From: Gleimia hominis
GTDB lineage: Bacteria > Actinomycetota > Actinomycetes > Actinomycetales > Actinomycetaceae
Length of the DNA: 64,000 bases
Direction: 5' to 3'
NCBI RefSeq assembly: GCF_002871945.2
Contig: NZ_CP126963.1
Span: 868,001-932,000, forward strand
In this document: one piece after another, positions 1 through 8,480 of the stretch
How the letters are laid out: every line of letters starts with the position of its first letter
Numbering within the stretch: position 1 is the stretch's first letter
Made by a program: the position numbers and the translations under genes
Notes under the pieces: generated by a model
Told to the model about the DNA's origin: nothing
Databases searched by the model: none
Seen by the model: only the letters and a program-made list of their open reading frames with translations

Positions 1-180
1 GGCTTTAAATGGTTGCGTCGAGGTTGGGACGAACACCACCTGGTCTAGTCCAAACACGGCCATCGCCTCTGAAGCAGCCACGAGGTGGCCGTGGTGAATC
101 GGATCGAAGGTGCCACCCATCACGCCGATCGACGGGCGGTTCACTTGCCCACCGTCCCTTGTGTTTGCAGCGTATTCCAT
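1..180 (-). CDS. nadD: Nicotinate-nucleotide adenylyltransferase, N-terminal part (cut by window edge)
   Basis: NadD makes nicotinate adenine dinucleotide from nicotinate mononucleotide and ATP in NAD synthesis. Sixty codons are visible before the window edge. After a short N-terminal stretch they read [18 protein letters not shown], the nucleotidyltransferase signature with the GTFDP loop and the HxGH ATP-binding motif, followed by [12 protein letters not shown]. The ATG at 178-180 is chosen; it lies 24 bases after the obg stop, and the order rplU-rpmA-obg-nadD is common in actinobacteria. The upstream GAGAG is a weak ribosome site, and internal GTG or ATG starts just before the motif are possible. 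Confidence 0.9.
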   Translation of the reverse strand, partial: MEYAANTRDGGQVNRPSIGVMGGTFDPIHHGHLVAASEAMAVFGLDQVVFVPTSTQPFKA

Positions 181-204
181 AGCTCTCGACGCTTTCCTCT
201 CGTC

Positions 205-1725
205 TTACCTGCTGCTCGGGTCCGTCCACACACCGGATTCACGTTCCGTCCACAGTTCCTCGCGGGCCGCAGCTTTCGCATCCATCTTTTCGCGGTACCG
301 GGCCTTACGTTCCTTGCGAGTCGCCCTGCCGGAGCCTTCCATACGCGCGTCAGAACCTCGAGGTCCGAGCAGCTCCGCCCCAGTTTGCAGAGTCGGTTCC
401 CAGTCGAACACGACCCCTGATTCTGCCGGGCCAATAACCACCGGATCCCCCGGGAGTGCCCCCGCCTCAACCAGCGCGTCTTCTACTCCAGCTTGTTTCA
501 ACCGGTCTGCGAGGAAGCCCACGGCCTCGTCGTTACCGAAATCGGTTTGCGACACCCACCGTTCCACACCGCTTCCACGCACCTGGTACGCGCGCTCACC
601 TTCCACATCAGTGGTGGTCACTGTGAAGTCCGAGCCCCTCCGACGGCCCACCGGTTCCACCGTTACCACTTCCGGCACCTGCGGTTCCGGTAGCTGGGCG
701 CGCTGCTCGGCCACCGCGTTCGCCAGTGCGAAACCGAGTTCGCGCAACCCCTCATGGGTAACCGCTGAAATCTCGAACACGGGCCAGCCGAACGCCTCCA
801 GTTCAGTGCGTTGCATCTGTGCCATCTCGCGCCCATCTGGAATATCAATCTTGTTGATCACAATAATTCGGGGCCGCTGTCCAAGTGGAACGTAGCCCTC
901 AACGTCCCCTAAATCCGACCGGTACTGCGCCAGCTCGTGCTCAATCACCTTCAGGTCAGACACGGGGTCGCGTTCAGTTTCAAACGTGGCTGCGTCGAGG
1001 ACGTGGACGATCACCGCGCACCGCTCGATATGGCGCAAAAATTCCAGGCCTAAACCACGGCCCTGCGCCGCCCCGGGAATCAACCCCGGCACGTCCGCGA
1101 TCGTGTACCGCAACCCATCCGCGTCCGCCACCCCCAGGTTCGGCACGAGCGTGGTAAACGGGTAGTCCGCGATCTTCGGGCGTGCCGAAGACATCGCTGA
1201 AATTAGCGAGGATTTACCCGCCGACGGGAACCCCACGAGAGCCACATCCGCTACGGATTTAAGTTCCAGCGTGACGGTGCGTTCCTGTCCCGGCTCCCCC
1301 AGCAGCGCAAACCCGGGGGCCTTGCGTTTACGTGACGCCAGCGCTGCGTTCCCAAGCCCGCCGCGCCCACCTTGAGCAATCACGTACCTCTGCTGCGGGG
1401 CAGCGAGGTCTGCGATTACCTCACCATTTTCCTTTACAACCGTCCCCTGAGGTACTGGCAGCACCACGTGCTCACCATTCTTACCTTCCTGGTTATCCCC
1501 TTGACCGGGAGTGCCGTTTTCTGCACTCCGATGCGGCGAACGGTGATAATCCAGTAACGTCGTGACCTGTTCTGACACTTCGAGGATCACATCCCCGCCG
1601 TTACCACCGTTTCCCCCGTCAGGGCCACCCAAAGGCTTATATTCTTCGCGGCGCACGGAGGCACACCCGTTGCCACCATCACCGCCCGACACGAACAGCT
1701 TTACGGTATCCACGAATGAAGCCAT
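205..1725 (-). CDS. obg: Obg family GTPase (ribosome assembly)
   Basis: Essential P-loop GTPase that binds the 50S subunit late in assembly. The 506 residues show the glycine-rich Obg fold (about 1-157, many GG and GGNGG turns) and a G domain with GFPSAGKSS (165-173), DVPG (211-214) and NKID (291-294). A C-terminal OCT domain lies around 355-430, followed by a charged tail. The length is typical of actinobacterial Obg, which is longer than the E. coli protein. It follows rplU and rpmA on the same strand, but a 152-base gap with a hairpin separates it from rpmA, so its level may be set separately. Confidence 0.97.
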   Translation of the reverse strand: MASFVDTVKLFVSGGDGGNGCASVRREEYKPLGGPDGGNGGNGGDVILEVSEQVTTLLDYHRSPHRSAENGTPGQGDNQEGKNGEHVVLPVPQGTVVKENGEVIADLAAPQQRYVIAQGGRGGLGNAALASRKRKAPGFALLGEPGQERTVTLELKSVADVALVGFPSAGKSSLISAMSSARPKIADYPFTTLVPNLGVADADGLRYTIADVPGLIPGAAQGRGLGLEFLRHIERCAVIVHVLDAATFETERDPVSDLKVIEHELAQYRSDLGDVEGYVPLGQRPRIIVINKIDIPDGREMAQMQRTELEAFGWPVFEISAVTHEGLRELGFALANAVAEQRAQLPEPQVPEVVTVEPVGRRRGSDFTVTTTDVEGERAYQVRGSGVERWVSQTDFGNDEAVGFLADRLKQAGVEDALVEAGALPGDPVVIGPAESGVVFDWEPTLQTGAELLGPRGSDARMEGSGRATRKERKARYREKMDAKAAAREELWTERESGVWTDPSSR

Positions 1726-1831
1726 TTATATTCCCTTTCCTCCGATGCACCCTTTCGCTACTGCCCATGCGCCCTCGCGCTATAGGCTCAGCAGCCTGGG
1801 TTCGCCGCAAATCCGCGAAGATATGATGCAA

Positions 1832-1856
1832 GGGTGGACGGTTATTCCGCCCACCC
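1832..1856 (-). terminator. Intercistronic hairpin between rpmA and obg
   Basis: Two 10-base arms, 1832-1841 and 1847-1856, pair with one G-U wobble around a 5-base loop. On the minus strand the hairpin follows rpmA and is trailed by TTGCATCAT, too poor in T for a classic strong terminator. It is more likely a partial terminator or an RNA-processing site that lowers obg expression relative to the two ribosomal protein genes. This is inferred from sequence only. Confidence 0.45.
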
Positions 1857-1877
1857 TCGTGTTAAACCTTAAAGAGG

Positions 1878-2138
1878 TTAAACTGCAGCCGGTTCCACCA
1901 CGCTTACCACGCGGCGACCACGACGGCTACCAAACTCCACGTCACCAGCAATTAGTGCAAACAGGGTGTCGTCTTTACCACGACCAACGTTCACACCCGG
2001 GTGGTACTTGGTACCACGCTGACGGACGATAATTTCACCTGCGTTCACGAACTGGCCACCGAAACGCTTAACGCCAAGACGCTGGGCGTTAGAGTCGCGA
2101 CCGTTCTTAGTTGAACCGAGTCCCTTCTTACTTGCCAT
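1878..2138 (-). CDS. rpmA: 50S ribosomal protein L27
   Basis: L27 sits near the peptidyl-transferase centre. The 86-residue protein begins [20 protein letters not shown] and continues with [10 protein letters not shown] and GTKYHPG, all hallmark L27 stretches. It has no N-terminal cleavable extension of the Firmicutes type. It lies 25 bases after rplU and is co-transcribed with it. Its stop context GTTTAAC is repeated 16 bases downstream, a possible small case of the 3'-end repeats described in the findings. Confidence 0.98.
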   Translation of the reverse strand: MASKKGLGSTKNGRDSNAQRLGVKRFGGQFVNAGEIIVRQRGTKYHPGVNVGRGKDDTLFALIAGDVEFGSRRGRRVVSVVEPAAV

Positions 2139-2163
2139 CTCTTAAGCCTCTTCCTTTTAGAAC

Positions 2164-2472
2164 CTACTTGATCCCCGTAACCTTGATCTTAGTCAAGGGT
2201 TGACGGTGACCTTGGCGCTTGCGGTAACCAGTCTTGTTCTTGTACTTCACAATCGAGATCTTCGGGCCCTTCATGGGTTCGACGATCTCGGCAGTAACCT
2301 TAACTTTTCCAAGCTCATCGGCGTTGGAGGTGACTTTGTCACCGTCGACCACCATTACGGGCTGGAGTTCGACGGTGTCGCCGGATTCTCCTGCCAACTT
2401 GTCGACGACGACGACATCACCGACGGACACCTTTTCCTGTCGGCCGCCGGCCTTGACGATCGCGTAGACCAC
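2164..2472 (-). CDS. rplU: 50S ribosomal protein L21
   Basis: Large-subunit protein L21, first gene of the rplU-rpmA-obg-nadD group. The GTG at 2470-2472 is chosen because it gives the family-typical start [14 protein letters not shown] (102 residues) and has GAGATGA eight bases upstream. The ATG four codons earlier (2482-2484) has only AAGAG directly abutting it, which is too close to work well. The protein is a beta-rich domain with a basic end, [15 protein letters not shown], that contacts 23S rRNA. A good promoter lies about 90 bases upstream. Confidence 0.96.
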   Translation of the reverse strand: MVYAIVKAGGRQEKVSVGDVVVVDKLAGESGDTVELQPVMVVDGDKVTSNADELGKVKVTAEIVEPMKGPKISIVKYKNKTGYRKRQGHRQPLTKIKVTGIK

Positions 2473-2558
2473 GTTGCTGCTCATCTCTTATCGATTACGA
2501 ATACTTACTGCGCGTTCCTCACCACAAACTAGAAGTGGATTAAACGCACCGACGCTTT

Positions 2559-2587
2559 AGAATACGGGATTTACCGTTATCTTTCAA
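2559..2587 (-). promoter_or_regulatory. Predicted sigma-70-type promoter of rplU-rpmA
   Basis: On the minus strand TTGAAA (2582-2587) and TATTCT (2559-2564) are separated by exactly 17 bases. They lie in the 150-base gap between the rne stop and rplU and would leave a leader of roughly 80 bases. The match to TTGACA/TATAAT is 5 of 6 and 4 of 6. There is no experimental support. Confidence 0.6.
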
Positions 2588-2622
2588 ACGATTTTCCCTC
2601 AAAAACCGCTTTGTCCGGTGTG

Positions 2623-5184
2623 TTATTCACCACCCCCAGTGTCGGTAGATACCACCCGCCGATGGCGCTTCTTGCGCGGACGCGTCACGGGGGAATCCTC
2701 AGCCGTTTCCACGGTCGCCGCCACCGGACGCGCGATTTTCGGGGTCGGTTTCGCATCTGCTGCCGGCGCTTCCTCCGGCGCCGACTGTTCCATAGTTACC
2801 CCGCGTCGACGTGGCTTGCGCGGCGCCTTACCTGCCTTCTCAGACTCACTTTCCTTGCGCCCGTTCCCCAGCTTGTCCCGGTCCTCTTCCTGGCGCGGTG
2901 CTTTACCTGCTGCATCGGTCTTGCGGGCAGTGCCGTCAGCCGGGTGCGAATCCGATTCCCCCTGAGTCTGCCCGTGACCGGAGTTAGACTCATTTTCTTT
3001 AGAATTCGCCCCTCCCCCGGATTTCGCCGAGCTTCTCTTGGCCTTCTGCGAGTTCTTACGGTTCTTCCGCCCGTTCTTCTTCGATTTCTTCGCGGCGCCT
3101 TCAGTACTGTTTTCTATGGATTCTGCATTTGCCGCCCCATTTTCCTGAGGTTGTTCATGCGCCGACGCGGTCGCTGCGGCAATCGCACTGAGTGCGCTCT
3201 TCACTTCCTCACGCTTCTGGTCTTGCTTGGAATCCGCTTGCTCACGCGCTTTGTCTTGCTCCCGGTTTTTCTTCCCGTGCTTGTTGCCACGTTTGCGGTT
3301 GCGCCCTTCGTTTTCGTCCGAGATTTCCACCGGATGATCGTGCACAATAAAGCCACGTCCATCACAGCATTCACATGGCGTGGAGAACGCTTCCACCAAA
3401 CCTTCTCCCACGCGTTTACGGGTCATCTGCACCAGCCCGAGGGAAGTAATTTCCGTCACCTGGTGTCGGGTGCGGTCTCTGCCCAAGCACTCCACCAGGC
3501 GGCGCAGCACCAGTTCGCGGTTAGATTCGAGCACCATGTCCACGAAGTCGATCACGATAATCCCACCGATATCGCGCAACCGCAGCTGCCGCACAATCTC
3601 CTCAGCGGCCTCCAGGTTGTTCTTCGTAACGGTCTCCTCCAAGGTCCCCCCGGAGCCAATGAACTTACCCGTATTCACATCGATGACCGTCATCGCTTCC
3701 GTCCGGTCAATCACGAGGGACCCACCGGAGGGAAGGAACACCTTCCGGTCCATGCCCTTCGCCAACTGCTCGTCAATGCGGTGAGCAGCGAATACGTCGT
3801 CGTCACTCTTCCAATGGCGCAGGCGTTCCACCAACTCCGGCGACAGGTCAGACACGTACTGATGAATCGTTTCCCACGTGCGCTCCCCTTGAACCGTGAG
3901 GGATTCGAAGTCTTCCGTGAACACGTCCCGCACCACCCGGACCGCGAGTTCCGGTTCGGAACGCAGCAGAGTTGGTGCTTTCGGCTTGCGTTTTTCTTTC
4001 TGCTTAATCTCGTCCCACTGCTTACTGAGCCGTTCCACGTCGTCACGCAACTGCTCTTCACTGGCACCTTCCGCTGCGGTGCGCACGATCACACCGGCTT
4101 CCTTCGGCACGATCTTCGAAAGCAGTTTTTTCAAGCGAGACCGTTCCGCGTCGGGCAGTTTGCGGGAAATCCCGGTCATCCCCCCACCGGGTACGAACAC
4201 GAGGAACCGGCCCGCGAGCGTGACCTGACCGGTTAGCCGTGCGCCCTTGTGTCCAATCGGGTCTTTTGTTACCTGCACCATGACGGTGTCACCAGATTTG
4301 AGGGCCTGTTCTATTTGCCGCGGTTTTGAGGTTACGCCCGCCGCTTCCCAGTTCACTTCCCCCGCGTAGAGCACGGCGTTGCGGCCCTTCCCCAGGTCCA
4401 CGAACGCAGCTTCCATGGAGGGCAGCACGTTCTGCACGCGCCCGAGGTACACGTTCCCCACCATGGTTTGCTGCGTGTGCCTGGCCACGAAGTGTTCAAC
4501 AAGCAGTCCGTCTTCTAGCACCGCGATCTGGTTCAGCCCATCTGACTCGCGGATAATCATTTCACGACGCACCGATTCGCGACGTGCCAAGAACTCCGAT
4601 TCCGTAACTACCTGCCGTCGTTTCTCACGCCGACCCTCGCGCCTGCGCTGCCGTTTGGCCTCTAGCCGGGTTGACCCTTTAACCCCTTCAACTTCCGCTA
4701 CGACCTCTTCGTGGCTGGCGGTGCGGCGGCGGCGCCGACGACGGCGGGACGTTTCTATTTCCGCCCCATCCTCATCTTCTGAATCCGAGCCGCGTTTGCT
4801 CCCCGGTTCGTCATTGCGTTCAGCACTGGCCTGTTTACCGCCGCTGTCACTGCGGTCTCGTTCGCGTCGGTTCCGGCGCCGCCCAGATTTTTGTTTCGAC
4901 CCGCGCGACCTACTTTCCTCAGCGTTCTCGTCGCCCGCTTCGTCCCAGTCCTGATCTGCTCCCGCATCCCATCCGGCGGCCACTTGCGGGGCCTGGAAAA
5001 AGATTCCTCCCGACGCGTCACTGCCCATTGGGGGCCGCCCCTGGTTGGAATTCTCAGCCCCGCCGGCTTCGGCCGACATGAACAGCGGGTTCATGCCAAC
5101 GCCTGGTGTTTGCGCCCCACTGTTTTGGAACGCTGCATTTGGCAGCGACTTATTTTCCGAATCGCCGTTTCCTTCTTTATTCAC
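2623..5184 (-). CDS. rne: Ribonuclease E/G
   Basis: Single-strand endoribonuclease for mRNA turnover and rRNA/tRNA processing. The 853 residues hold a long Arg/Lys/Glu-rich disordered N-terminal arm (about 1-215), an S1-containing catalytic core with DGLLVEHFVARHTQQ, the metal-binding Asp in VIDVNTGKF (D502) and the second Asp in IVIDFVDM (D546). A zinc-link CxxC at C604/C607 follows, then a long basic and Ala/Glu-rich C-terminal tail with actinobacterial character (stretches such as RKPRRRG). The flanking disordered arms resemble mycobacterial RNase E, where the scaffold lies partly N-terminal. Start is GTG with GGAGT eight bases upstream. It is probably transcribed alone. Confidence 0.95.
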   Translation of the reverse strand: MNKEGNGDSENKSLPNAAFQNSGAQTPGVGMNPLFMSAEAGGAENSNQGRPPMGSDASGGIFFQAPQVAAGWDAGADQDWDEAGDENAEESRSRGSKQKSGRRRNRRERDRSDSGGKQASAERNDEPGSKRGSDSEDEDGAEIETSRRRRRRRRTASHEEVVAEVEGVKGSTRLEAKRQRRREGRREKRRQVVTESEFLARRESVRREMIIRESDGLNQIAVLEDGLLVEHFVARHTQQTMVGNVYLGRVQNVLPSMEAAFVDLGKGRNAVLYAGEVNWEAAGVTSKPRQIEQALKSGDTVMVQVTKDPIGHKGARLTGQVTLAGRFLVFVPGGGMTGISRKLPDAERSRLKKLLSKIVPKEAGVIVRTAAEGASEEQLRDDVERLSKQWDEIKQKEKRKPKAPTLLRSEPELAVRVVRDVFTEDFESLTVQGERTWETIHQYVSDLSPELVERLRHWKSDDDVFAAHRIDEQLAKGMDRKVFLPSGGSLVIDRTEAMTVIDVNTGKFIGSGGTLEETVTKNNLEAAEEIVRQLRLRDIGGIIVIDFVDMVLESNRELVLRRLVECLGRDRTRHQVTEITSLGLVQMTRKRVGEGLVEAFSTPCECCDGRGFIVHDHPVEISDENEGRNRKRGNKHGKKNREQDKAREQADSKQDQKREEVKSALSAIAAATASAHEQPQENGAANAESIENSTEGAAKKSKKNGRKNRKNSQKAKRSSAKSGGGANSKENESNSGHGQTQGESDSHPADGTARKTDAAGKAPRQEEDRDKLGNGRKESESEKAGKAPRKPRRRGVTMEQSAPEEAPAADAKPTPKIARPVAATVETAEDSPVTRPRKKRHRRVVSTDTGGGE

Positions 5185-5707
5185 GTTATTTACTCCACAC
5201 TAATTTCGAGTAGTCCAGTACCGGATCAAACTCCGCCGCCTGTCTCCAGGCGGAAACTCTGAAAGCGCTCGACGTGCACAAACACGACAGGCACGGAACG
5301 CGCCCCTACTGCCACAACTCAGTTACGCGAACTCAGCGTCCAGGCAGTAAGCTCAACCGGCGGGGTACTCCGCTAGTTACATGCACAGTATTCCACAGAT
5401 GCGCACGCAGAACCTATTGGGGAGATCACTTCCCCCTCCGCTTCACAAAGTGCCTCAAGCGAAAAAGTGACATTAAAGGCAGTTTCTTTACCTGCATTTG
5501 ATAGGACTAGGGGCCCAAAATTGCTATAAATACCGTTCCCGCAGCATTTCGGCGCCACCCGGATTTTTCCGCCAGCTGGCAGCGCCCCCGCGTTTTGCTG
5601 ACGAAGAGTCAGAAATCAGCATAGAATACCATTATCCTTATTTATGAGGGTTGCGAACTAGCAACAAATAATTTTAATTAACCTATCAACTCGGAAAGGC
5701 GGACATC
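5185..5707. other. Intergenic region between divergent rne and cydA
   Basis: No convincing gene is seen in these 523 bases; small frames here have no ribosome site or recognisable composition. The region must carry the divergent promoters. It holds a 6-bp hairpin in the rne leader (5236-5253), a TATAAA at 5525-5530, and two imperfect palindromes that resemble DevR boxes (separate entry). The last 60 bases before cydA are AT-rich. Confidence 0.6.
5417..5519 (+). promoter_or_regulatory. Candidate DevR/DosR-like operator pair upstream of cydA
   Basis: TTGGGGAGATCACTTCCCCC (5417-5436) matches 13 of 20 positions of the DosR consensus TTSGGGACTWWAGTCCCSAA. The block at 5500-5519, with core AGGACTAGGGGCCC (5503-5516), matches 12 of 20 and ends five bases before a TATAAA. 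The case rests on the DevR-like regulator encoded 8 kb away, at the end of the same region, whose DNA-contact helix is like DosR. The matches are imperfect, so this is a hypothesis. Confidence 0.3.
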
Positions 5708-7252
5708 ATGACCGTCCTCCCAGCAGCACTCGATGGAGTGCTCCTGGCACGGTGGCAGTTCGGTATAACTACCGTCTACCACTTCCTCCAGGTGCCGCTC
5801 ACAATCGGACTGTCACTCCTGGTTGCGATCATGCAAACCAAGTGGCATCGTTCCGGCAATGAGGTCTGGCTCAACGCAACGCGTTTCTTTGGGAAACTGT
5901 TGCTCATCAACTTCGCACTCGGGGTTGCAACCGGTATTGTGCAAGAGTTCCAGTTCGGCATGAACTGGTCGGAGTACTCCCGCTTTGTCGGTGACATTTT
6001 CGGTGCTCCCCTTGCTTTTGAGGCGCTGCTCGCCTTCTTCCTCGAATCCACGTTCCTTGGCGTGTGGATTTTTGGTTGGGGCCGCATCTCCAAAACCATG
6101 CACCTCGTGAGTATCTGGCTGGTGGCGATCGGTACGTCCGTGTCGGCACTGTGGATCCTCGGTGCGAACTCGTGGATGCAGCACCCAGTTGGAGCCGTGT
6201 TCAACCCCGAAACTGGGCGTGCGGAACTAGATGGTGCCAGCGGTTTCCTCGATGTGGTTACCAACCCGGTCCTGTTCTGGTCTTGGACCCACGTGTTCAC
6301 CACTTCAGTGCTGATCGCCGGATCGTTCGTGTGCGGTATCGCCCTGTGGTGGCACACGCGCGCAGTTAACGAAGGGGACCAAGGGTTCGCGAAAGCCACG
6401 AAGGTTTGGAAACCGATTGCCCGTTTCGGTGCGATCGCACTGCTAATCGGTGGGGTTGGCGTGGCGTTAACCGGCCACTTCCAGGGGCAAGAAATGGTGC
6501 GCCTGCAGCCCATGAAGATGGCAGTTGCAGAAGGCGTTTGTATGGACACAGAATCCGCAGCCTTCACCGTCGCATCCTTCGGGGAATGCCCGATTGGCGA
6601 CGAAGGCGAGCCCACCAAGTTCATCTCCGTGCCGGGCGTAGCATCGTTCATGTCCCACAACTCATTCACCGCAGAGGTCGAAGGGGTTAAGGACATTCAA
6701 GAACGCACCGTTGAAATGTTGAACGCTAACGAGTCGTTCACATCGCGTTACGGCGACGCCAGCCAATACGACTTCCGGCCCCCAGCCGCCCCGACGTTCT
6801 GGTCGTTCCGCGTCATGATCTTCATCGGCTTGCTTTCGTGCATCACGGGTCTAGTCACCCTCATCGGGCTGCGCGGCGACAAGGTCATCAAGTCGAAGGC
6901 GATCGGTAAGGCCGCGATCTGGAGCATCCTCGCGCCGTTCATCGGTGCGTCCGCCGGCTGGCTGTTCACCGAACTGGGACGCCAACCGTGGGTCGTGTAC
7001 CCGAACTCCGCGGCTGCGTTAAACAACGATCCGGTTGGCGGGGTACTGCAGCTAACTCAGTTCGCGTCTTCCGCAACCGTTCCGGCCGGTCAAGTTTTGG
7101 CCTCCACCATTATTTTCACCCTCCTGTACGGTGGACTTGGGGTCATTTGGATCTGGCTGATGCGTCGCTACGCCCTCGAAGGCATGCACGTACCAGGCGA
7201 AACTAAAGCCGACACTGCGGACGATTCCGCCGCACTGGCATTCGGGTACTGA
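5708..7252 (+). CDS. cydA: Cytochrome bd quinol oxidase subunit I
   Basis: Membrane subunit that oxidises quinol and reduces O2 to water with high affinity. In 514 residues, about nine membrane helices carry the likely haem ligands His25 (VYHFLQ), His195 (WTHVFTTS) and Met370 (FRVMIF), corresponding to His19, His186 and Met393 of E. coli CydA. The GRQPW motif is at 424-428. The periplasmic Q-loop is the short type. Start ATG has AAGG eight bases upstream. First gene of cydA-cydB-cydD-cydC-kinase. The enzyme suits life at low oxygen. Confidence 0.97.
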   Translation: MTVLPAALDGVLLARWQFGITTVYHFLQVPLTIGLSLLVAIMQTKWHRSGNEVWLNATRFFGKLLLINFALGVATGIVQEFQFGMNWSEYSRFVGDIFGAPLAFEALLAFFLESTFLGVWIFGWGRISKTMHLVSIWLVAIGTSVSALWILGANSWMQHPVGAVFNPETGRAELDGASGFLDVVTNPVLFWSWTHVFTTSVLIAGSFVCGIALWWHTRAVNEGDQGFAKATKVWKPIARFGAIALLIGGVGVALTGHFQGQEMVRLQPMKMAVAEGVCMDTESAAFTVASFGECPIGDEGEPTKFISVPGVASFMSHNSFTAEVEGVKDIQERTVEMLNANESFTSRYGDASQYDFRPPAAPTFWSFRVMIFIGLLSCITGLVTLIGLRGDKVIKSKAIGKAAIWSILAPFIGASAGWLFTELGRQPWVVYPNSAAALNNDPVGGVLQLTQFASSATVPAGQVLASTIIFTLLYGGLGVIWIWLMRRYALEGMHVPGETKADTADDSAALAFGY

Positions 7253-7267
7253 GGAAGGATATAGACA

Positions 7268-8392
7268 ATGAGTTGGCTCAGTATTCTTTGGTTCATTCTG
7301 ATCGCCGTCCTCTGGACGGGCTACCTAGTTCTCGAAGGTTTCGACTTCGGGGTCGGTGCGTTGCTACCAATCGTGGCGAAAAACGATAAAGAACGCACGC
7401 AAACGGTTCGCACAATCGGCCCACACTGGGACGGTAACGAAGTTTGGTTACTAACCGCCGGTGGGGCTACGTTCGCGGCGTTCCCAGAGTGGTACGCCAC
7501 CATGTTCTCCGGCATGTACCTAGCGTTGTTCCTGGTGCTGGTACTGCTGATTTTGCGTATTGCCGCGCTCGAATGGCGCAAGAGCATCAACACGCTGCGG
7601 TGGCGCCACACCTGGGACGTGCTGCACAGTATCGCCGGTTGGGTTGTGCCAATCCTGCTTGGGGTTGCGTTCGCCAACCTGGTTCAAGGCATGAAGATTG
7701 AGGTTGTGGACCCCACTACTAACGAGGCGGTACAGGGGGCAATTACGCCTGAGGTTCTGGCGCACTCCGTGCACAACCTCACGGGTGGTTTCTTCTCTCT
7801 CCTCACGCCGTTCACGATTCTCGGTGGGCTCGCCGTGCTGTCGCTGTGCTTGTCACAGGGCGCGCAGTTCCTGTCCCTCAAGACCGAAGGCGCGGTGCAT
7901 GAGCGGGCGGAGAAGCTTTCTTCCACCTTCTCAATCGTTGCGACCCTGGTGGTTGCAGTGTGGGCCCTGTGGGCAATGCTGCGTTACGCCACGAACTCTT
8001 GGGCGTGGATTCCCCTGGTAGTGGCTGCGCTAGCACTGATTGCATCCGCGGCGTTTACGCAAAAAGCGATGAACAAGTCGGTAACGTCGTTCCTGCTGTC
8101 CTCGCTGAGCATCGCCTCGGCAGTCGCATTCATCTTCGTTGCGATGGCACCGAACGTGATGCGCTCGTCGATCGATGACATGTACTCGCTCACGATCGAG
8201 CAGGCGTCGTCCACGACCGGTACGCTAACGGTCATGACGATTTGCGCAGTGGTGTTTGTGCCCATCGTGCTTGCGTACACCGCATGGTCTTACCACGTGT
8301 TCCGCGACCGCATCTCCCCCGATGACGTGTCCACGAACACCGGTTTGCACCCCACGAAGATTCGTCTCGGAGCTAACTTCCTTCAAGGCTAA
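7268..8392 (+). CDS. cydB: Cytochrome bd quinol oxidase subunit II
   Basis: Partner membrane subunit of CydA, stabilising the haem core. The 374-residue protein starts MSWLSILWFILIAVLWTGY, then LEGFDFGVGALLP and IGPHWDGNEVWLLTAGG, standard CydB landmarks, and has eight to nine predicted membrane helices. It lies 15 bases after cydA with GAGGAAGG as ribosome site. A perfect 14-bp hairpin sits between it and cydD. Confidence 0.97.
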   Translation: MSWLSILWFILIAVLWTGYLVLEGFDFGVGALLPIVAKNDKERTQTVRTIGPHWDGNEVWLLTAGGATFAAFPEWYATMFSGMYLALFLVLVLLILRIAALEWRKSINTLRWRHTWDVLHSIAGWVVPILLGVAFANLVQGMKIEVVDPTTNEAVQGAITPEVLAHSVHNLTGGFFSLLTPFTILGGLAVLSLCLSQGAQFLSLKTEGAVHERAEKLSSTFSIVATLVVAVWALWAMLRYATNSWAWIPLVVAALALIASAAFTQKAMNKSVTSFLLSSLSIASAVAFIFVAMAPNVMRSSIDDMYSLTIEQASSTTGTLTVMTICAVVFVPIVLAYTAWSYHVFRDRISPDDVSTNTGLHPTKIRLGANFLQG

Positions 8393-8407
8393 TCTTCACT
8401 GAGAGTT

Positions 8408-8439
8408 ACTGCGGGACCAGCGTTTGCTGGTCCCGCAGT
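8408..8439 (+). terminator. Perfect 14-bp hairpin between cydB and cydD
   Basis: Arms ACTGCGGGACCAGC (8408-8421) and GCTGGTCCCGCAGT (8426-8439) flank a GTTT loop. No T-run follows, only CTTATGATGG, so it may be a leaky terminator or an mRNA-stabilising or processing hairpin that lets cydAB be made in excess over cydDC. A TTG that would extend cydD upstream lies inside this hairpin, which argues against that longer start. Confidence 0.6.
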
Positions 8440-8480
8440 CTTATGATGGAACAGTACGTAATCGGCCAGAAGGAAACAGG

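Noticed and set aside
2611..4236. 541-residue frame opposite rne
   Set aside because: Arg/Leu/Phe-rich shadow of the rne coding strand; no ribosome site or recognisable domain, and rne is certain.
5401..5470. Rex (NADH) operator upstream of cydA
   Set aside because: TTCACAAAGTG is only a half match; no partner half at the right spacing.
5274..5558. Small genes between rne and cydA
   Set aside because: Short frames without ribosome sites, family resemblance or coding-like composition.
8424..8480. Longer cydD start at 8424
   Set aside because: That TTG lies inside a perfect hairpin and has no ribosome site; 8481 has AAGGAA.
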